DNA of 64,000 nt, from NCBI RefSeq assembly GCF_016907535.1, contig NZ_JAFBCF010000001.1, forward strand, positions 3,596,001 through 3,660,000. The letters are read 5' to 3'. Positions 7,820 to 16,636 of the stretch are shown here, one piece after another. Within the stretch, counting starts at the first letter, position 1, and each line of letters starts with the position of its first letter. The translations under genes were made by a program, and so were the position numbers. The notes under the pieces were generated by a model, which saw nothing but the letters and a program-made list of their open reading frames with translations, had not been told where the DNA came from and searched no databases. Source of the stretch: Microlunatus panaciterrae (lineage in GTDB: Bacteria > Actinomycetota > Actinomycetes > Propionibacteriales > Propionibacteriaceae).

Positions 7820-8389
7820 GTGGAACGACTCAGGCACTACCTCTTCGTCCGGCACGGACAGAACTGGCTGCTCCTCTTCCGGTTCGGACTGGTCGGTGGT
7901 TCCGGCGTTCTCGTGAACATGTTGGCCCTGATCGCGGCCAAGCGGCTGGGCCCCGACCCGGAGAGTGTCTTCCTTGACCTGCCGCTGACGGACTTCAACA
8001 TCCGCTGGTACCACGCCTTCTCGACCATCGCGTTCCTGGTGGCCAACCTGTGGAACTTCCAGCTCAACCGGCACTGGACGTTCCGCAGTGCCAGGCATTC
8101 CGGTTGGTGGCGTGAGTACCTGCCGTTTCTCGCGGTCGGTCTGGTGACCCAGATGATCGGGCTGGGGATCCTGACCCTGCTGATGCATCCGGGATCGATC
8201 TTCTCGCTGTCGCCCACCATCTTCGACAACTCCAGCGGCCTGCGCACCCGGCTCTACTGGGCCCAGCTGATCACCATCGGCATCACCACACCGTTGTCGT
8301 TCGTGGTGAACAAGCTCTGGACGTTCTCGTCCGTCCGTGGCCGCACCCCGGTGGACGTCGACGAGCAGACACCCGTCGCCCCGCTCTGA
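7820..8389 (+). CDS. GtrA-family integral membrane protein
   Basis: 189-aa polytopic protein of the GtrA/DPMS family, which helps move polyprenyl-phosphate-linked sugars across the membrane or anchors glycosyltransferases. Four hydrophobic segments are visible: FRFGLVGGSGVLVNMLALIA (about 20-39), YHAFSTIAFLVANLWNF (55-73) with the family motif N-W/F-N-R-HWTF, LPFLAVGLVTQMIGLGILTL (98-117), and AQLITIGITTPLSFVVNKLWTF near the end. No glycosyltransferase partner is adjacent, so the sugar or lipid target is unknown. It has no Shine-Dalgarno; see the inverted repeat upstream. Confidence 0.85.
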   Translation: MERLRHYLFVRHGQNWLLLFRFGLVGGSGVLVNMLALIAAKRLGPDPESVFLDLPLTDFNIRWYHAFSTIAFLVANLWNFQLNRHWTFRSARHSGWWREYLPFLAVGLVTQMIGLGILTLLMHPGSIFSLSPTIFDNSSGLRTRLYWAQLITIGITTPLSFVVNKLWTFSSVRGRTPVDVDEQTPVAPL

Positions 8390-8495
8390 GCGCTGCCGTG
8401 ACACACCATCGGGCCCCGGCCCGAGGTCGAGAGGTTAGGGTGTCGGGTCGGTTACAGTGAAGAAGCCTTCCCGCGGGTGAGAAAAGGAAGTCCCC

Positions 8496-11400
8496 TTGTA
8501 CCTCAAGAGCCTGACCCTGCGAGGGTTCAAGTCCTTCGCCTCCGCGACGACCCTCAACTTCGAACCCGGCATCACCTGTGTGGTGGGACCGAACGGTTCC
8601 GGGAAGTCGAACGTGGTCGACGCGCTGAGCTGGGTGATGGGCGAGCAGGGGGCGAAGTCGCTGCGCGGCGGCAAGATGGAGGACGTCATCTTCGCCGGCA
8701 CCGCCGGCCGGGCGCCGCTCGGCCGGGCCGAGGTGGTGCTGACCATCGACAACACCGACGGGGCGCTGCCGATCGAGTACGCCGAGGTCACCATCTCGCG
8801 GACGATGTTCCGCAACGGCGGCTCCGAGTACGCCATCAACGGGAGCTCCGCCCGACTGCTGGACGTGCAGGACCTGCTCAGCGACTCCGGCATCGGCCGT
8901 GAGATGCACGTCATCGTCGGGCAGGGTCAGCTGGACTCCATCCTGCAGGCGACCCCGGAGGGTCGGCGCGGCTTCATCGAGGAGGCCGCCGGCGTACTCA
9001 AGCACCGCAAGCGCAAGGAGAAGGCCCTCCGCAAGCTGGAGGCGACCGAGGGCAACCTGAACCGCCTGTCCGACCTGATCACCGAGATCCGGCGCCAGCT
9101 CAAGCCGTTGGGCCGCCAGGCTGAGGTGGCCCGCAAGGCCGCCGTGATCCAGGCCGAGGTACGCGACGCACGGGCCCGGCTGATCGCCGATGACCTGGTC
9201 CAGGCCACGCTGGCGCTCGAGTCCGAGCTGGCCGACGAGGCGGCGATGCGGGAGCGCCGCCGCAGCCTTGAGGCCGCCCTCGAGCAGGCCCGGCAGGCGG
9301 AGACCGCTGCCGAGGAGGCGGTCCGGAGCGGGCTGCCGCGGCTCACGTCGGCACAGGAGACCTGGTACTCGCTGGCGGCGCTGCGTGAACGGGTGGCCAC
9401 GACCGTCTCGATCGCGGCCGAGCGGATGCGCAATGCCGACGACGACCCGGCCGAGGAGCGCCGCGGTCGCGACCCGGAGGACCTGGAGGCGGAGGCGGAC
9501 CGGGTCTCGGTGCAGGAGCGGCAGCTGGCGGTCGAGGTGCAGGCTCGAGCCGAGGCGCTGAAGGCCGCCACCAGTCACCGAGGTGATGTCGAGGCCGCGC
9601 ACCAGGCCGAGGAGACCCGGCTGGCCGGCCTGGTCCGTGCCGCGGCGGACCGGCGGGAAGGGCTGGCCCGGCTCACCGGCCAGGTGAACTCGCTGCGCAG
9701 CCGGGCCGAGGCGGCAGAGGCTGAGATCGGCCGACTGACCTCGGCCCAGCAGCTGGCTCAGCGGCGCGCGGAGGACGCCTCCCGGGCGTTCACCTCCCTG
9801 GAGACGAAGGTGGCCGGGCTGGATGCGGGCGAGCTGGGTCTGGACGCGGAGCATGAGGCGGCGCAGCACGTGCTGGACGAGCTCGACGAGCAGCTGGCCC
9901 GGGTGCGCTCCGAGGAGTCGGCCGCCGCCCAGGAGCGGGCCGGGCTGGCCGCCCGGGTGGAGGCACTGCAGCTCGGTCTGACCCGCAAGGACGCCGCCGG
10001 GGCGCTGCTGGCCGCCACCGACCAGGTGAGTGGGCTGCTCGGTTCGGTCGCGGCTCTGGTCAGTGTCCAGGCCGGCTATGAGACCGCCATCGCCGCCGCC
10101 TTCGGGGCAGCGGCGGACGCCGTCGCCGTCGCCGGCCTGGACGCCGCTGTCGGCGCGTTCGACCATCTGAAGGCCGAGGACCTGGGCCGGGCAGGCTTGT
10201 TGCTGGGCGATGCCGGTCCGACCGACGACCCCGGCCAGTGGCCGCCGCTGCCGGACGGGTTCCGCTACGCCGTCCAGGTGGTTGACTGCCGGGCCGATCT
10301 GCTGCCGGCCGTCCACCGGGTGCTGCGCAAGGTGGCGCTGGTCGACGATCTGGACGCGGCCAGGACGCTGGTGAGCCGGCTGCCCGACCTGGTTGCCGTG
10401 ACCCGGGACGGCGACGTGCTCAGCGCCCACTTCGCCGCCGGCGGCTCGTCAGCCCAGCCGAGCCTGATCGAGGTGCAGGCGGCCATCGACGACGCCGAGC
10501 AGCGTCTGGCGGAGGCCAATCATGCCTGCGAACGACTCCGGTTCGCCCAGACCGAGCTCCAGCAGAAGCACAGCGAGGCGGTGGCGGAGGTCGAGGTGAC
10601 CCTGGCCCGGCTGCACGAGTCCGACGCAGCGATGGCCGCCATCGCGGAGGAGCTGGGCCAGCTCAGCTCGACGGCGAAGTCGGCGATGGGCGAGGCGGAG
10701 CGGCTGAAGCAGGCGATCGCCGCTGCCGAGGCGGCCCGTGACTCCGACCTGTCCGGGCTGTCCGACCTCGAGCACCGGCTGGAGGTGGCCAGCGAGACCG
10801 TCGATGAGGTCGAGCCCGACCCGACGGAGCGGGATCGCCTGGCCGAGCAGGCCCGGGTTGCGCGGGCAGCCGAGATGGACGCCCGGCTTGCCCTGCGGAC
10901 CCAGGAGGAACGGGTCAGGGCGCTGGCCGGACGGGCCGACAACCTGCGCCGCGCCGCCGAACATGAACGGCAGGCCCGGGCGAAGGCACGGGCCCGGCGG
11001 GAGCGGTTGATCCGGGAGGCTCAGGTCGCCAGGGCCGTGCACCACGGCGCCACCCAGCTGGCGGCCCGGGTCGAGCTGTCGCTGACGCTGGCTGCGACCG
11101 AGCGGACAGCGGCCGAGGCGGCCCGGGCCGAGGCGGAGGCGGAGCTGAGCAGCGTCCGGAAGCAGGTCCGGGCGTTGGGGGCCGACTTCGAGTCCCTGGT
11201 CGACTCGGCTCATCGCGACGAGATGGCGCGGGCCGAGCAGCGGATGCGGGTGGAGTCGCTGGCAGAGAAGGGGCTCACCGAGCTGGGGCTGGAGGCCGAG
11301 GCCTTGATCGCCGACTTCGGGCCGGACCAGCCGGTGCCGGTGCTGACCCGGGACGACGGCAGCGCGCTGACCGAGGAGGACGAGCAGCCGGCGCCGGTGG

Positions 11401-12071
11401 CGTACGTACGGGAGGAACAGCAGAAGCGGCTCCGGCGGGCCGAGCGTGCCCTGGGCGTGCTGGGCCGGGTCAACCCGCTGGCGCTGGAGGAGTTCGACGC
11501 GATGGAGGAGCGGCACCGCTTCCTGTCCGAGCAGCTGGACGACCTCAGAAGGACCCGTCGGGACCTGATGGAGATCATCGAGGAGGTCGACCACCGGGTC
11601 GAGCAGGTGTTCGCCCAGGCGTATGCCGACGTCGAGCAGGCGTTCGAGCGGGTGTTCGCCCGGCTGTTCCCGGGAGGGGAGGGCCGGCTCATCCTGACCG
11701 AACCGGGCAACTGGCTCACCACCGGGGTGGACGTCGAGGCGCGTCCCCCGGGCAAGAAGGTGAAGCGGCTGTCACTGCTGTCCGGCGGTGAGCGGTCGCT
11801 GATCGCCGTCGCCTTCCTGGTGTCGTTGTTCATCGCCCGGCCCAGCCCGTTCTACATCCTGGACGAGGTCGAGGCGGCGCTCGACGACACCAACCTCGGG
11901 CGGCTGCTGGAGATCTACGAGGAGCTGCGCACCAACAGCCAGCTGCTGGTGATCACCCATCAGAAGCGGACGATGGAGGTCGCGGATGCGCTCTACGGAG
12001 TCACGATGCGAGGTGACGGGGTCTCGGCCGTGATCAGCCAACGGCTCCGCAACGCCGAGTCGGTGGCCTGA
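8496..12071 (+). CDS. smc: Chromosome segregation protein SMC
   Basis: Structural maintenance of chromosomes ATPase, 1191 aa, the core of bacterial condensin with ScpA and ScpB (not in this window). N-terminal Walker A GPNGSGKSN is at residues 31-39, and the first coiled-coil arm follows. The hinge lies around 510-630 (SGLLGSVAALVSV ... AAFGAAADAVAV), then the returning coiled coil, and the C-terminal ATPase half with signature LLSGGERSLIAVAF and Walker B YILDEVEAALDD. The TTG start is preceded by AAAAGGAAG. Length and all motifs are complete. The mutM-smc link common in actinobacteria is here interrupted by the uronate genes. Confidence 0.97.
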   Translation: MYLKSLTLRGFKSFASATTLNFEPGITCVVGPNGSGKSNVVDALSWVMGEQGAKSLRGGKMEDVIFAGTAGRAPLGRAEVVLTIDNTDGALPIEYAEVTISRTMFRNGGSEYAINGSSARLLDVQDLLSDSGIGREMHVIVGQGQLDSILQATPEGRRGFIEEAAGVLKHRKRKEKALRKLEATEGNLNRLSDLITEIRRQLKPLGRQAEVARKAAVIQAEVRDARARLIADDLVQATLALESELADEAAMRERRRSLEAALEQARQAETAAEEAVRSGLPRLTSAQETWYSLAALRERVATTVSIAAERMRNADDDPAEERRGRDPEDLEAEADRVSVQERQLAVEVQARAEALKAATSHRGDVEAAHQAEETRLAGLVRAAADRREGLARLTGQVNSLRSRAEAAEAEIGRLTSAQQLAQRRAEDASRAFTSLETKVAGLDAGELGLDAEHEAAQHVLDELDEQLARVRSEESAAAQERAGLAARVEALQLGLTRKDAAGALLAATDQVSGLLGSVAALVSVQAGYETAIAAAFGAAADAVAVAGLDAAVGAFDHLKAEDLGRAGLLLGDAGPTDDPGQWPPLPDGFRYAVQVVDCRADLLPAVHRVLRKVALVDDLDAARTLVSRLPDLVAVTRDGDVLSAHFAAGGSSAQPSLIEVQAAIDDAEQRLAEANHACERLRFAQTELQQKHSEAVAEVEVTLARLHESDAAMAAIAEELGQLSSTAKSAMGEAERLKQAIAAAEAARDSDLSGLSDLEHRLEVASETVDEVEPDPTERDRLAEQARVARAAEMDARLALRTQEERVRALAGRADNLRRAAEHERQARAKARARRERLIREAQVARAVHHGATQLAARVELSLTLAATERTAAEAARAEAEAELSSVRKQVRALGADFESLVDSAHRDEMARAEQRMRVESLAEKGLTELGLEAEALIADFGPDQPVPVLTRDDGSALTEEDEQPAPVAYVREEQQKRLRRAERALGVLGRVNPLALEEFDAMEERHRFLSEQLDDLRRTRRDLMEIIEEVDHRVEQVFAQAYADVEQAFERVFARLFPGGEGRLILTEPGNWLTTGVDVEARPPGKKVKRLSLLSGGERSLIAVAFLVSLFIARPSPFYILDEVEAALDDTNLGRLLEIYEELRTNSQLLVITHQKRTMEVADALYGVTMRGDGVSAVISQRLRNAESVA

Positions 12072-12371
12072 GCTCACAGGCCTCGGCGGCCGTGGACCCA
12101 CCCCCGTCGGACGCCGTCCGGCTGCCACACCTGTGCCGGAGCCAGAGTGCCGGAGGCGCTGTGGACCGGTGATCTGTGACCGAAATGATACTGACCGGCC
12201 GCGTGGTGACGCGGTGTCGCTCATCACCGCGCTGCGAGAATGGGTCCTGAACTCGTCACCCGGCACAGTGGCTTCAGCCGCACGTCAACCCAACCTCACG
12301 TCGCTTCACCCGCACGACCGAGACGACAGTTCCTTCCCCCTCGTCTTCTGACTGTCTGAAAGGCAAGACCT
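12072..12371. other. 300-bp gap between smc and a small membrane protein gene
   Basis: A GC-rich dyad (CGGAC-GCC-GTCCG, 12108-12120) 37 bp after the smc stop could act as a weak terminator but has no T-run. A TGATACT element at 12186-12192 is a possible -10 without a convincing -35. A 72-codon open frame here (from 12133) has atypical composition, no ribosome-binding site and no recognisable features, and I do not call it a gene. Confidence 0.3.
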
Positions 12372-12566
12372 GTGACTGTTTACGTCCTGGCCATGATCAT
12401 CATCCTCGGCCTCGCAGCTGCGGTGGTCGGTGTCGTCGTTGTCGGCATCGAGGGCAGGTTCAAGGCCCGAGCCCCGAAGCTGGCCGACCAGATGGCCCGC
12501 GCGGCTCAGCACCTGAACGGCGACGGGACGCCGCCGCGGCAGCTGACCCGGATTCTCGGCCACTAG
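12372..12566 (+). CDS. Small single-pass membrane protein of unknown function
   Basis: A 64-aa protein with one N-terminal membrane helix (about residues 4-26, YVLAMIIILGLAAAVVGVVV), followed by a basic, polar cytoplasmic tail (EGRFKARAPKLADQMARAAQHLNG). GAAAGGC 7 nt before the GTG start supports translation. It sits between smc and ftsY on the same strand. I do not recognise a family. The codon use looks like that of its neighbours and the hydrophobicity pattern is that of a real small membrane protein. It could be an accessory factor for the adjacent membrane-targeting genes, but that is only a guess from position. Confidence 0.6.
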   Translation: MTVYVLAMIIILGLAAAVVGVVVVGIEGRFKARAPKLADQMARAAQHLNGDGTPPRQLTRILGH

Positions 12567-12676
12567 TCCGGGAGCCGCTGGCCGGAGGCCGGCTTCTCGG
12601 AGGCCGGCTGGTGGGAGGCCGCCGTAGGGGGCGTCCGGTGGCTCGGTTGCTGGTGAGGCCGGTGCCGGTGCGCCAT

Positions 12677-12682
12677 TAGGAT
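12677..12682 (+). promoter_or_regulatory. Predicted leaderless -10 element of ftsY
   Basis: TAGGAT (TANNNT) ends exactly 6 nt before the GTG start of ftsY, and no Shine-Dalgarno is present. Transcription would then begin at or next to the start codon, giving a leaderless mRNA of the kind common in actinobacteria. Confidence 0.5.
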
Positions 12683-12688
12683 GTCTGG

Positions 12689-13900
12689 GTGGATCCTTTG
12701 ACACTCTGGCTCATTGTCGGCGGCGCCCTCGTCGCACTGCTCGCCATCGTCGGGCTGGTGGCGGTCAACCGCCGTGCCGCGTTGCGCCGGGCCGCCGAGC
12801 AGAAGGAGCTGCCACCGGCTCCCCGCCCGCCTGGTGCCCCCGGAGAATCGGAGGGAGGCGGCGTAGCCGCGCCACCCGCTCCCGAGCTGGAGCGACCCGC
12901 CGAACCGACCCTGCCCGAGGTTGTCGCCGAGCCCGAGGTGCCGGTACTCGAACGGCCGGAACCGCCGAGGAGTCGGCTCGCCCGGCTGCGGCAGCGACTC
13001 GCCGGATCCGACAACGCGCTCAGCCGCGGCCTGCTCGCGCTGCTGTCTCGTGACCGCATCGACGAGGAGACCTGGGAGGACTTCGAGGACACCCTGCTCA
13101 CCTCCGACCTCGGCGTCGGACCGACCACCGAGCTGGTCGAGGCCCTCCGCTCGCGGCTGCGGGTCGACGGCGTCGCCGACTCGGCGCAGGCCCGGGCGGT
13201 GCTCAGGGAGGAGATGGTCAGACTGGTCGACCCCACCCTGGACCGCTCGCTCAACACCCAGCGCACCGACACCCCGGCAGTGGTGCTGGTCGTGGGTGTC
13301 AACGGCACCGGCAAGACCACGACCGTCGGCAAGCTGGCCCGGGTGCTGGTGGCCGAGGACAAGGACGTACTGCTCGGGGCGGCCGACACCTTCCGGGCAG
13401 CGGCGGCGGACCAGCTGGAGACCTGGGGTAGCCGTGTCGGTGTTCCCACCGTCCGCGGCGCCGAGGGCGCCGACCCCGCCAGCGTCGCCTTCGAGGCGGT
13501 CCGCGCCGGGATCGAGGGCGAGGTTGACGTGGTGCTGATCGACACCGCCGGCCGGCTGCACACCAAGACCGGCCTGATGGACGAGCTCGGCAAGGTGAAG
13601 CGGGTGGTCGAGAAGAAGGCTCCGGTGAGCGAGGTGCTGCTGGTGCTGGACGCCACCACCGGGCAGAACGGGCTGACCCAGGCGCGGATCTTCGCCGAGG
13701 TGGTGCAGGTCACCGGCATTGTGCTGACCAAGCTGGACGGATCTGCCAAGGGCGGCATCGTGGTCCAGGTGCAGCGTGAGCTGGGGGTGCCGGTCAAGCT
13801 GATCGGGCTGGGTGAGGGTGTCGACGACCTGGCGCCGTTCGATGCCGAGGTCTTCGTCGACGCGCTGCTCGACACCGGCTCTCCGGCCACCGCCGAGTAG
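12689..13900 (+). CDS. ftsY: Signal recognition particle receptor FtsY
   Basis: SRP receptor GTPase that docks ribosome-nascent-chain-SRP complexes at the membrane, 403 aa. It starts with a true membrane helix (LTLWLIVGGALVALLAIVGLV, residues 4-24), then an acidic/proline-rich A domain, and the N and G domains. GTPase motifs: G1 GVNGTGKTTT (203-212), the DTFRAAAADQL insertion-box element, G3 DTAGRLHTK, G4 TKLDGSAKGG and the closing GLGEGVDDLAPF. The start is GTG without a Shine-Dalgarno (see the -10 element upstream). It is followed 75 bp later by its partner ffh, so both halves of the SRP GTPase pair are neighbours. Confidence 0.97.
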   Translation: MDPLTLWLIVGGALVALLAIVGLVAVNRRAALRRAAEQKELPPAPRPPGAPGESEGGGVAAPPAPELERPAEPTLPEVVAEPEVPVLERPEPPRSRLARLRQRLAGSDNALSRGLLALLSRDRIDEETWEDFEDTLLTSDLGVGPTTELVEALRSRLRVDGVADSAQARAVLREEMVRLVDPTLDRSLNTQRTDTPAVVLVVGVNGTGKTTTVGKLARVLVAEDKDVLLGAADTFRAAAADQLETWGSRVGVPTVRGAEGADPASVAFEAVRAGIEGEVDVVLIDTAGRLHTKTGLMDELGKVKRVVEKKAPVSEVLLVLDATTGQNGLTQARIFAEVVQVTGIVLTKLDGSAKGGIVVQVQRELGVPVKLIGLGEGVDDLAPFDAEVFVDALLDTGSPATAE

Positions 13901-13975
13901 GCTGACGGGGCACCACAGCCCAGGCGCCGCCGTGTGGCGCCGACGAAGAAGAACGCCGAGAACAAGAGGGACACC

Positions 13976-15544
13976 GTGTTCGACACCCTGCAAGACCGCC
14001 TGGCCGCCACCTTCAAGACCCTCCGGGGCAAGGGCCGCCTCTCCGACGCCGACATCGACGCGACCTGCCGCGAGATCAGGATCGCGCTGCTGGAGGCCGA
14101 CGTGGCCCTGGCTGTGGTCAAGGACTTCGTCGCCGCGGTCAAGGAGCGGGCCCGCGGCGCGGAGCTGTCGGGTGCGCTGAACCCGGCCCAGCAGGTCATC
14201 AAGATCGTCAACGACGAGCTGATCGGCATCCTCGGCGGGGAGACCCGGGTGCTCCGCTTCGCCAAGCGGCCGCCGACCGTCATCATGCTGGCCGGCCTGC
14301 AGGGCTCCGGCAAGACCACCCTGGCGGGCAAGCTCGCGCTCTGGTTGAAGGAGCAGGGGCACTCGCCGCTGCTGGTGGCTGCCGACCTGCAGCGCCCGAA
14401 CGCGGTCACACAGCTCCAGGTCGTCGGCCAGCGTGCCGGTGTGCACGTCTTCGCACCCGAGCCCGGCAACGGGGTCGGTGACCCGATCCGGGTGGCGCGC
14501 GACTCGGTCAGCGAGGCTCAGCACAAGCTGTACGACGTCGTCATCGTCGACACCGCCGGCCGGTTGGGTGTCGACTCGGAGCTGATGCAGCAGGCCGCGG
14601 ACATCCGCGACGCCGTCAACCCGGACGAGGTGCTGTTCGTCGTCGACGCGATGATCGGCCAGGACGCGGTGAACACCGCCCGCGCCTTCGCCGCCGGGGT
14701 CGGCTACGACGGGGTGGTGCTGACCAAGCTGGACGGCGATGCCCGTGGTGGCGCGGCACTGTCGATCGCCCGGGTCACCGGACGGCCGATCATGTTCGCC
14801 TCCAACGGTGAGCAGCTGAAGGACTTCGACGTCTTCCATCCCGACCGGATGGCGAGCCGGATCCTCGGCATGGGTGACATGCTGACCCTGATCGAGCAGG
14901 CGGAGAAGACCTTCGACGCGGAGCAGTCGGCCAAGGCGGCCGCCAAGCTGACCGGGCAGGGTGGGGAGTTCGGCCTGAACGACTTCCTGCAGCAGATGCA
15001 GATGGTCCGCAAGATGGGCCCGCTGTCGAAGATCTTCGGGATGCTGCCCGGCATGGGGGAGATGAAGGAGCAGATCGCCGGCATCGACGAGAAGGAGGTC
15101 GACCGGATCGAGGCGATCATCTACTCGATGACGCCGACCGAGCGGGACAACCCCAAGATCATCGACGGCTCCCGCCGGGCCCGGATCGCCCGTGGCTCCG
15201 GGGTGGAGGTGTCCGAGGTCAACAGCCTGGTCAACCGCTTCTTCGAGGCGCGCAAGATGATGATGTCGATGGCTTCCCGCAAGATGCCCGGCATGCCGGG
15301 CCTGCCCGGGATGGGCGGTGGCGCCCGCAAGCAGCAGGCCAAGCAGCAGAAGAAGAAGGGACGCAAGGTCTCCGGCAACCCGGCCAAGCGCAACCAGCCG
15401 GCTCAGCCGCAGCCGGCCGTCGACCCCGCTGCCGCCTTCGGCGCCGGAGCGCAGGACCTCGACCCGAAACAGCTGCAGGAGGCGATGGGGGACTTCCAGC
15501 TGCCGCCCGACCTGCGCAACATGTTCGGTAAACCAGGCAAGTAA
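13976..15544 (+). CDS. ffh: Signal recognition particle protein Ffh
   Basis: SRP54 homologue, 522 aa, that binds 4.5S RNA and signal sequences and pairs with FtsY. It begins FDTLQDRLAATFKTLRGKG, the usual N-domain start. G1 is GLQGSGKTT at 107-115, then DLQRPNAVTQL, G3 DTAGRLGVDS, and G4 TKLDGDARGG. The C-terminal M domain is rich in methionine (QMQMVRKM, MLPGMGEM, ARKMMMSMASRKMPGMPG), and a basic tail follows. GTG 13976 is preferred over GTG 13934 because AAGAGGG lies about 6 nt upstream and homologues begin with FDTL. It lies 9 bp before the amidohydrolase gene. Confidence 0.97.
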   Translation: MFDTLQDRLAATFKTLRGKGRLSDADIDATCREIRIALLEADVALAVVKDFVAAVKERARGAELSGALNPAQQVIKIVNDELIGILGGETRVLRFAKRPPTVIMLAGLQGSGKTTLAGKLALWLKEQGHSPLLVAADLQRPNAVTQLQVVGQRAGVHVFAPEPGNGVGDPIRVARDSVSEAQHKLYDVVIVDTAGRLGVDSELMQQAADIRDAVNPDEVLFVVDAMIGQDAVNTARAFAAGVGYDGVVLTKLDGDARGGAALSIARVTGRPIMFASNGEQLKDFDVFHPDRMASRILGMGDMLTLIEQAEKTFDAEQSAKAAAKLTGQGGEFGLNDFLQQMQMVRKMGPLSKIFGMLPGMGEMKEQIAGIDEKEVDRIEAIIYSMTPTERDNPKIIDGSRRARIARGSGVEVSEVNSLVNRFFEARKMMMSMASRKMPGMPGLPGMGGGARKQQAKQQKKKGRKVSGNPAKRNQPAQPQPAVDPAAAFGAGAQDLDPKQLQEAMGDFQLPPDLRNMFGKPGK

Positions 15545-15553
15545 GCCCGACCC

Positions 15554-16636
15554 GTGCCCCACCACCGCCGTCTGCACCTTCGAGGTGTCGTACTGCCGGA
15601 CGGGGACCAGCGCGACCTGTGGGTGGTCGAGGGGGTGGTACGGACCGAGCCGGTCCGTGACGCGGACACGGTGGCGACCGGGGTCTGGCTGATGCCGGGA
15701 CTGGTGGACGCGCACTGCCATGTCGGGCTGGATGCCGATGGCGCGGTGCCGGATGAGACGGCGGAGCGGCAGGCGCTGGCCGATCGTGACGCGGGTGCTC
15801 TGCTGCTGCGCGACGCCGGCTCTCCCGCCGACACCCGCTGGATCGATGGCCGGGAGGATCTGCCGAGGATCATCCGCGCCGGTCGGCATATCGCCCGGCC
15901 CAGGCGCTACACCCGCAACTACGCCGACGAGGTGGAGCCGGACGAGCTGGGCGCCACGGTGGAGCGGCAGGCCCGGGCGGGCGACGGCTGGGTCAAGCTG
16001 GTCGGTGACTGGATCGACCGGGACGTCGGCGACCTGGCCCCGCTGTGGCCCCAGCGGGCGCTCATGGCCGCGGTTGACCGGGCGCACCAGCTGGGGGTGC
16101 GGGTGACGGCCCACATGTTCGGCGAGGAGGGCCTGACCGAGCTGTTGGCCGCCGGGGTGGACGGCATCGAGCACGGTACCGGGCTGACCGCAGACCATCT
16201 GGCGACGATGGCCGAACGCCAGGTAGCGCTGGTCCCGACCCTGGTCCAGCTGGACAACTTCGAGGCGTTCGCCGCTGCCGGGGAGGCGAAGTTTCCCAGC
16301 TACGCCGCCCATATGCGATCGCTGTATGCCAGCCGGCTGCAGGTGTTCGCCGACGCCGTCGAGGCAGGGGTGCCGATCTACGCCGGCACGGACGCCGGCG
16401 GAGTGCTGCCGCACGGACTGATCGGGCAGGAGGTGCAGGCGCTCGGCCAGTTCTGCTCAACCGAGTACGCCCTGGGCGCGGCCTCCTGGCGAGCGCGCCG
16501 CTGGCTCGGGCGACCCGACGCGCTCACCGACGGCGCGCCGGCGGACCTGGTCGTCTTCGACGCCGACCCACGCACCGAGCTGGGCGTGCTCCGGCATCCA
16601 CGGCTGGTGATCCTGCGTGGCCGGCTCGTCGGCTGA
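15554..16636 (+). CDS. Amidohydrolase-family metal-dependent hydrolase
   Basis: 360-aa enzyme of the amidohydrolase superfamily (imidazolonepropionase/prolidase-like branch). The motifs seen are DAHCHVG (52-58, the metal-binding HxH after strand 1), a lysine in DGWVKLVGDW that may be the carboxylated bridging ligand, later histidines in VTAHMFG and GIEHGTGL, and the strand-8 Asp in YAGTDAGG. C-terminal DLVVFDADPRTELGVLRHPRLV is the returning beta-sandwich part. It lies 9 bp after ffh and overlaps the next gene by 20 bp, so it may be co-transcribed with both. The substrate is unknown; a cyclic amide, or a dipeptide as in Xaa-Pro hydrolysis, is possible. Confidence 0.75.
   Translation: MPHHRRLHLRGVVLPDGDQRDLWVVEGVVRTEPVRDADTVATGVWLMPGLVDAHCHVGLDADGAVPDETAERQALADRDAGALLLRDAGSPADTRWIDGREDLPRIIRAGRHIARPRRYTRNYADEVEPDELGATVERQARAGDGWVKLVGDWIDRDVGDLAPLWPQRALMAAVDRAHQLGVRVTAHMFGEEGLTELLAAGVDGIEHGTGLTADHLATMAERQVALVPTLVQLDNFEAFAAAGEAKFPSYAAHMRSLYASRLQVFADAVEAGVPIYAGTDAGGVLPHGLIGQEVQALGQFCSTEYALGAASWRARRWLGRPDALTDGAPADLVVFDADPRTELGVLRHPRLVILRGRLVG

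Noticed and set aside
12133-12351. A 72-codon open frame between smc and the small membrane protein gene
   Set aside because: It has no ribosome-binding site, no domain or membrane segment, and a composition unlike its neighbours. It is treated as non-coding.
12563-16414. A very long open frame (1283 codons) on the minus strand opposite ftsY, ffh and the amidohydrolase gene
   Set aside because: It lies entirely opposite clear genes in a GC-rich genome where third-position G/C keeps antisense frames open. Its translation is low-complexity (His/Gln/Val/Arg-rich) with no recognisable motif.
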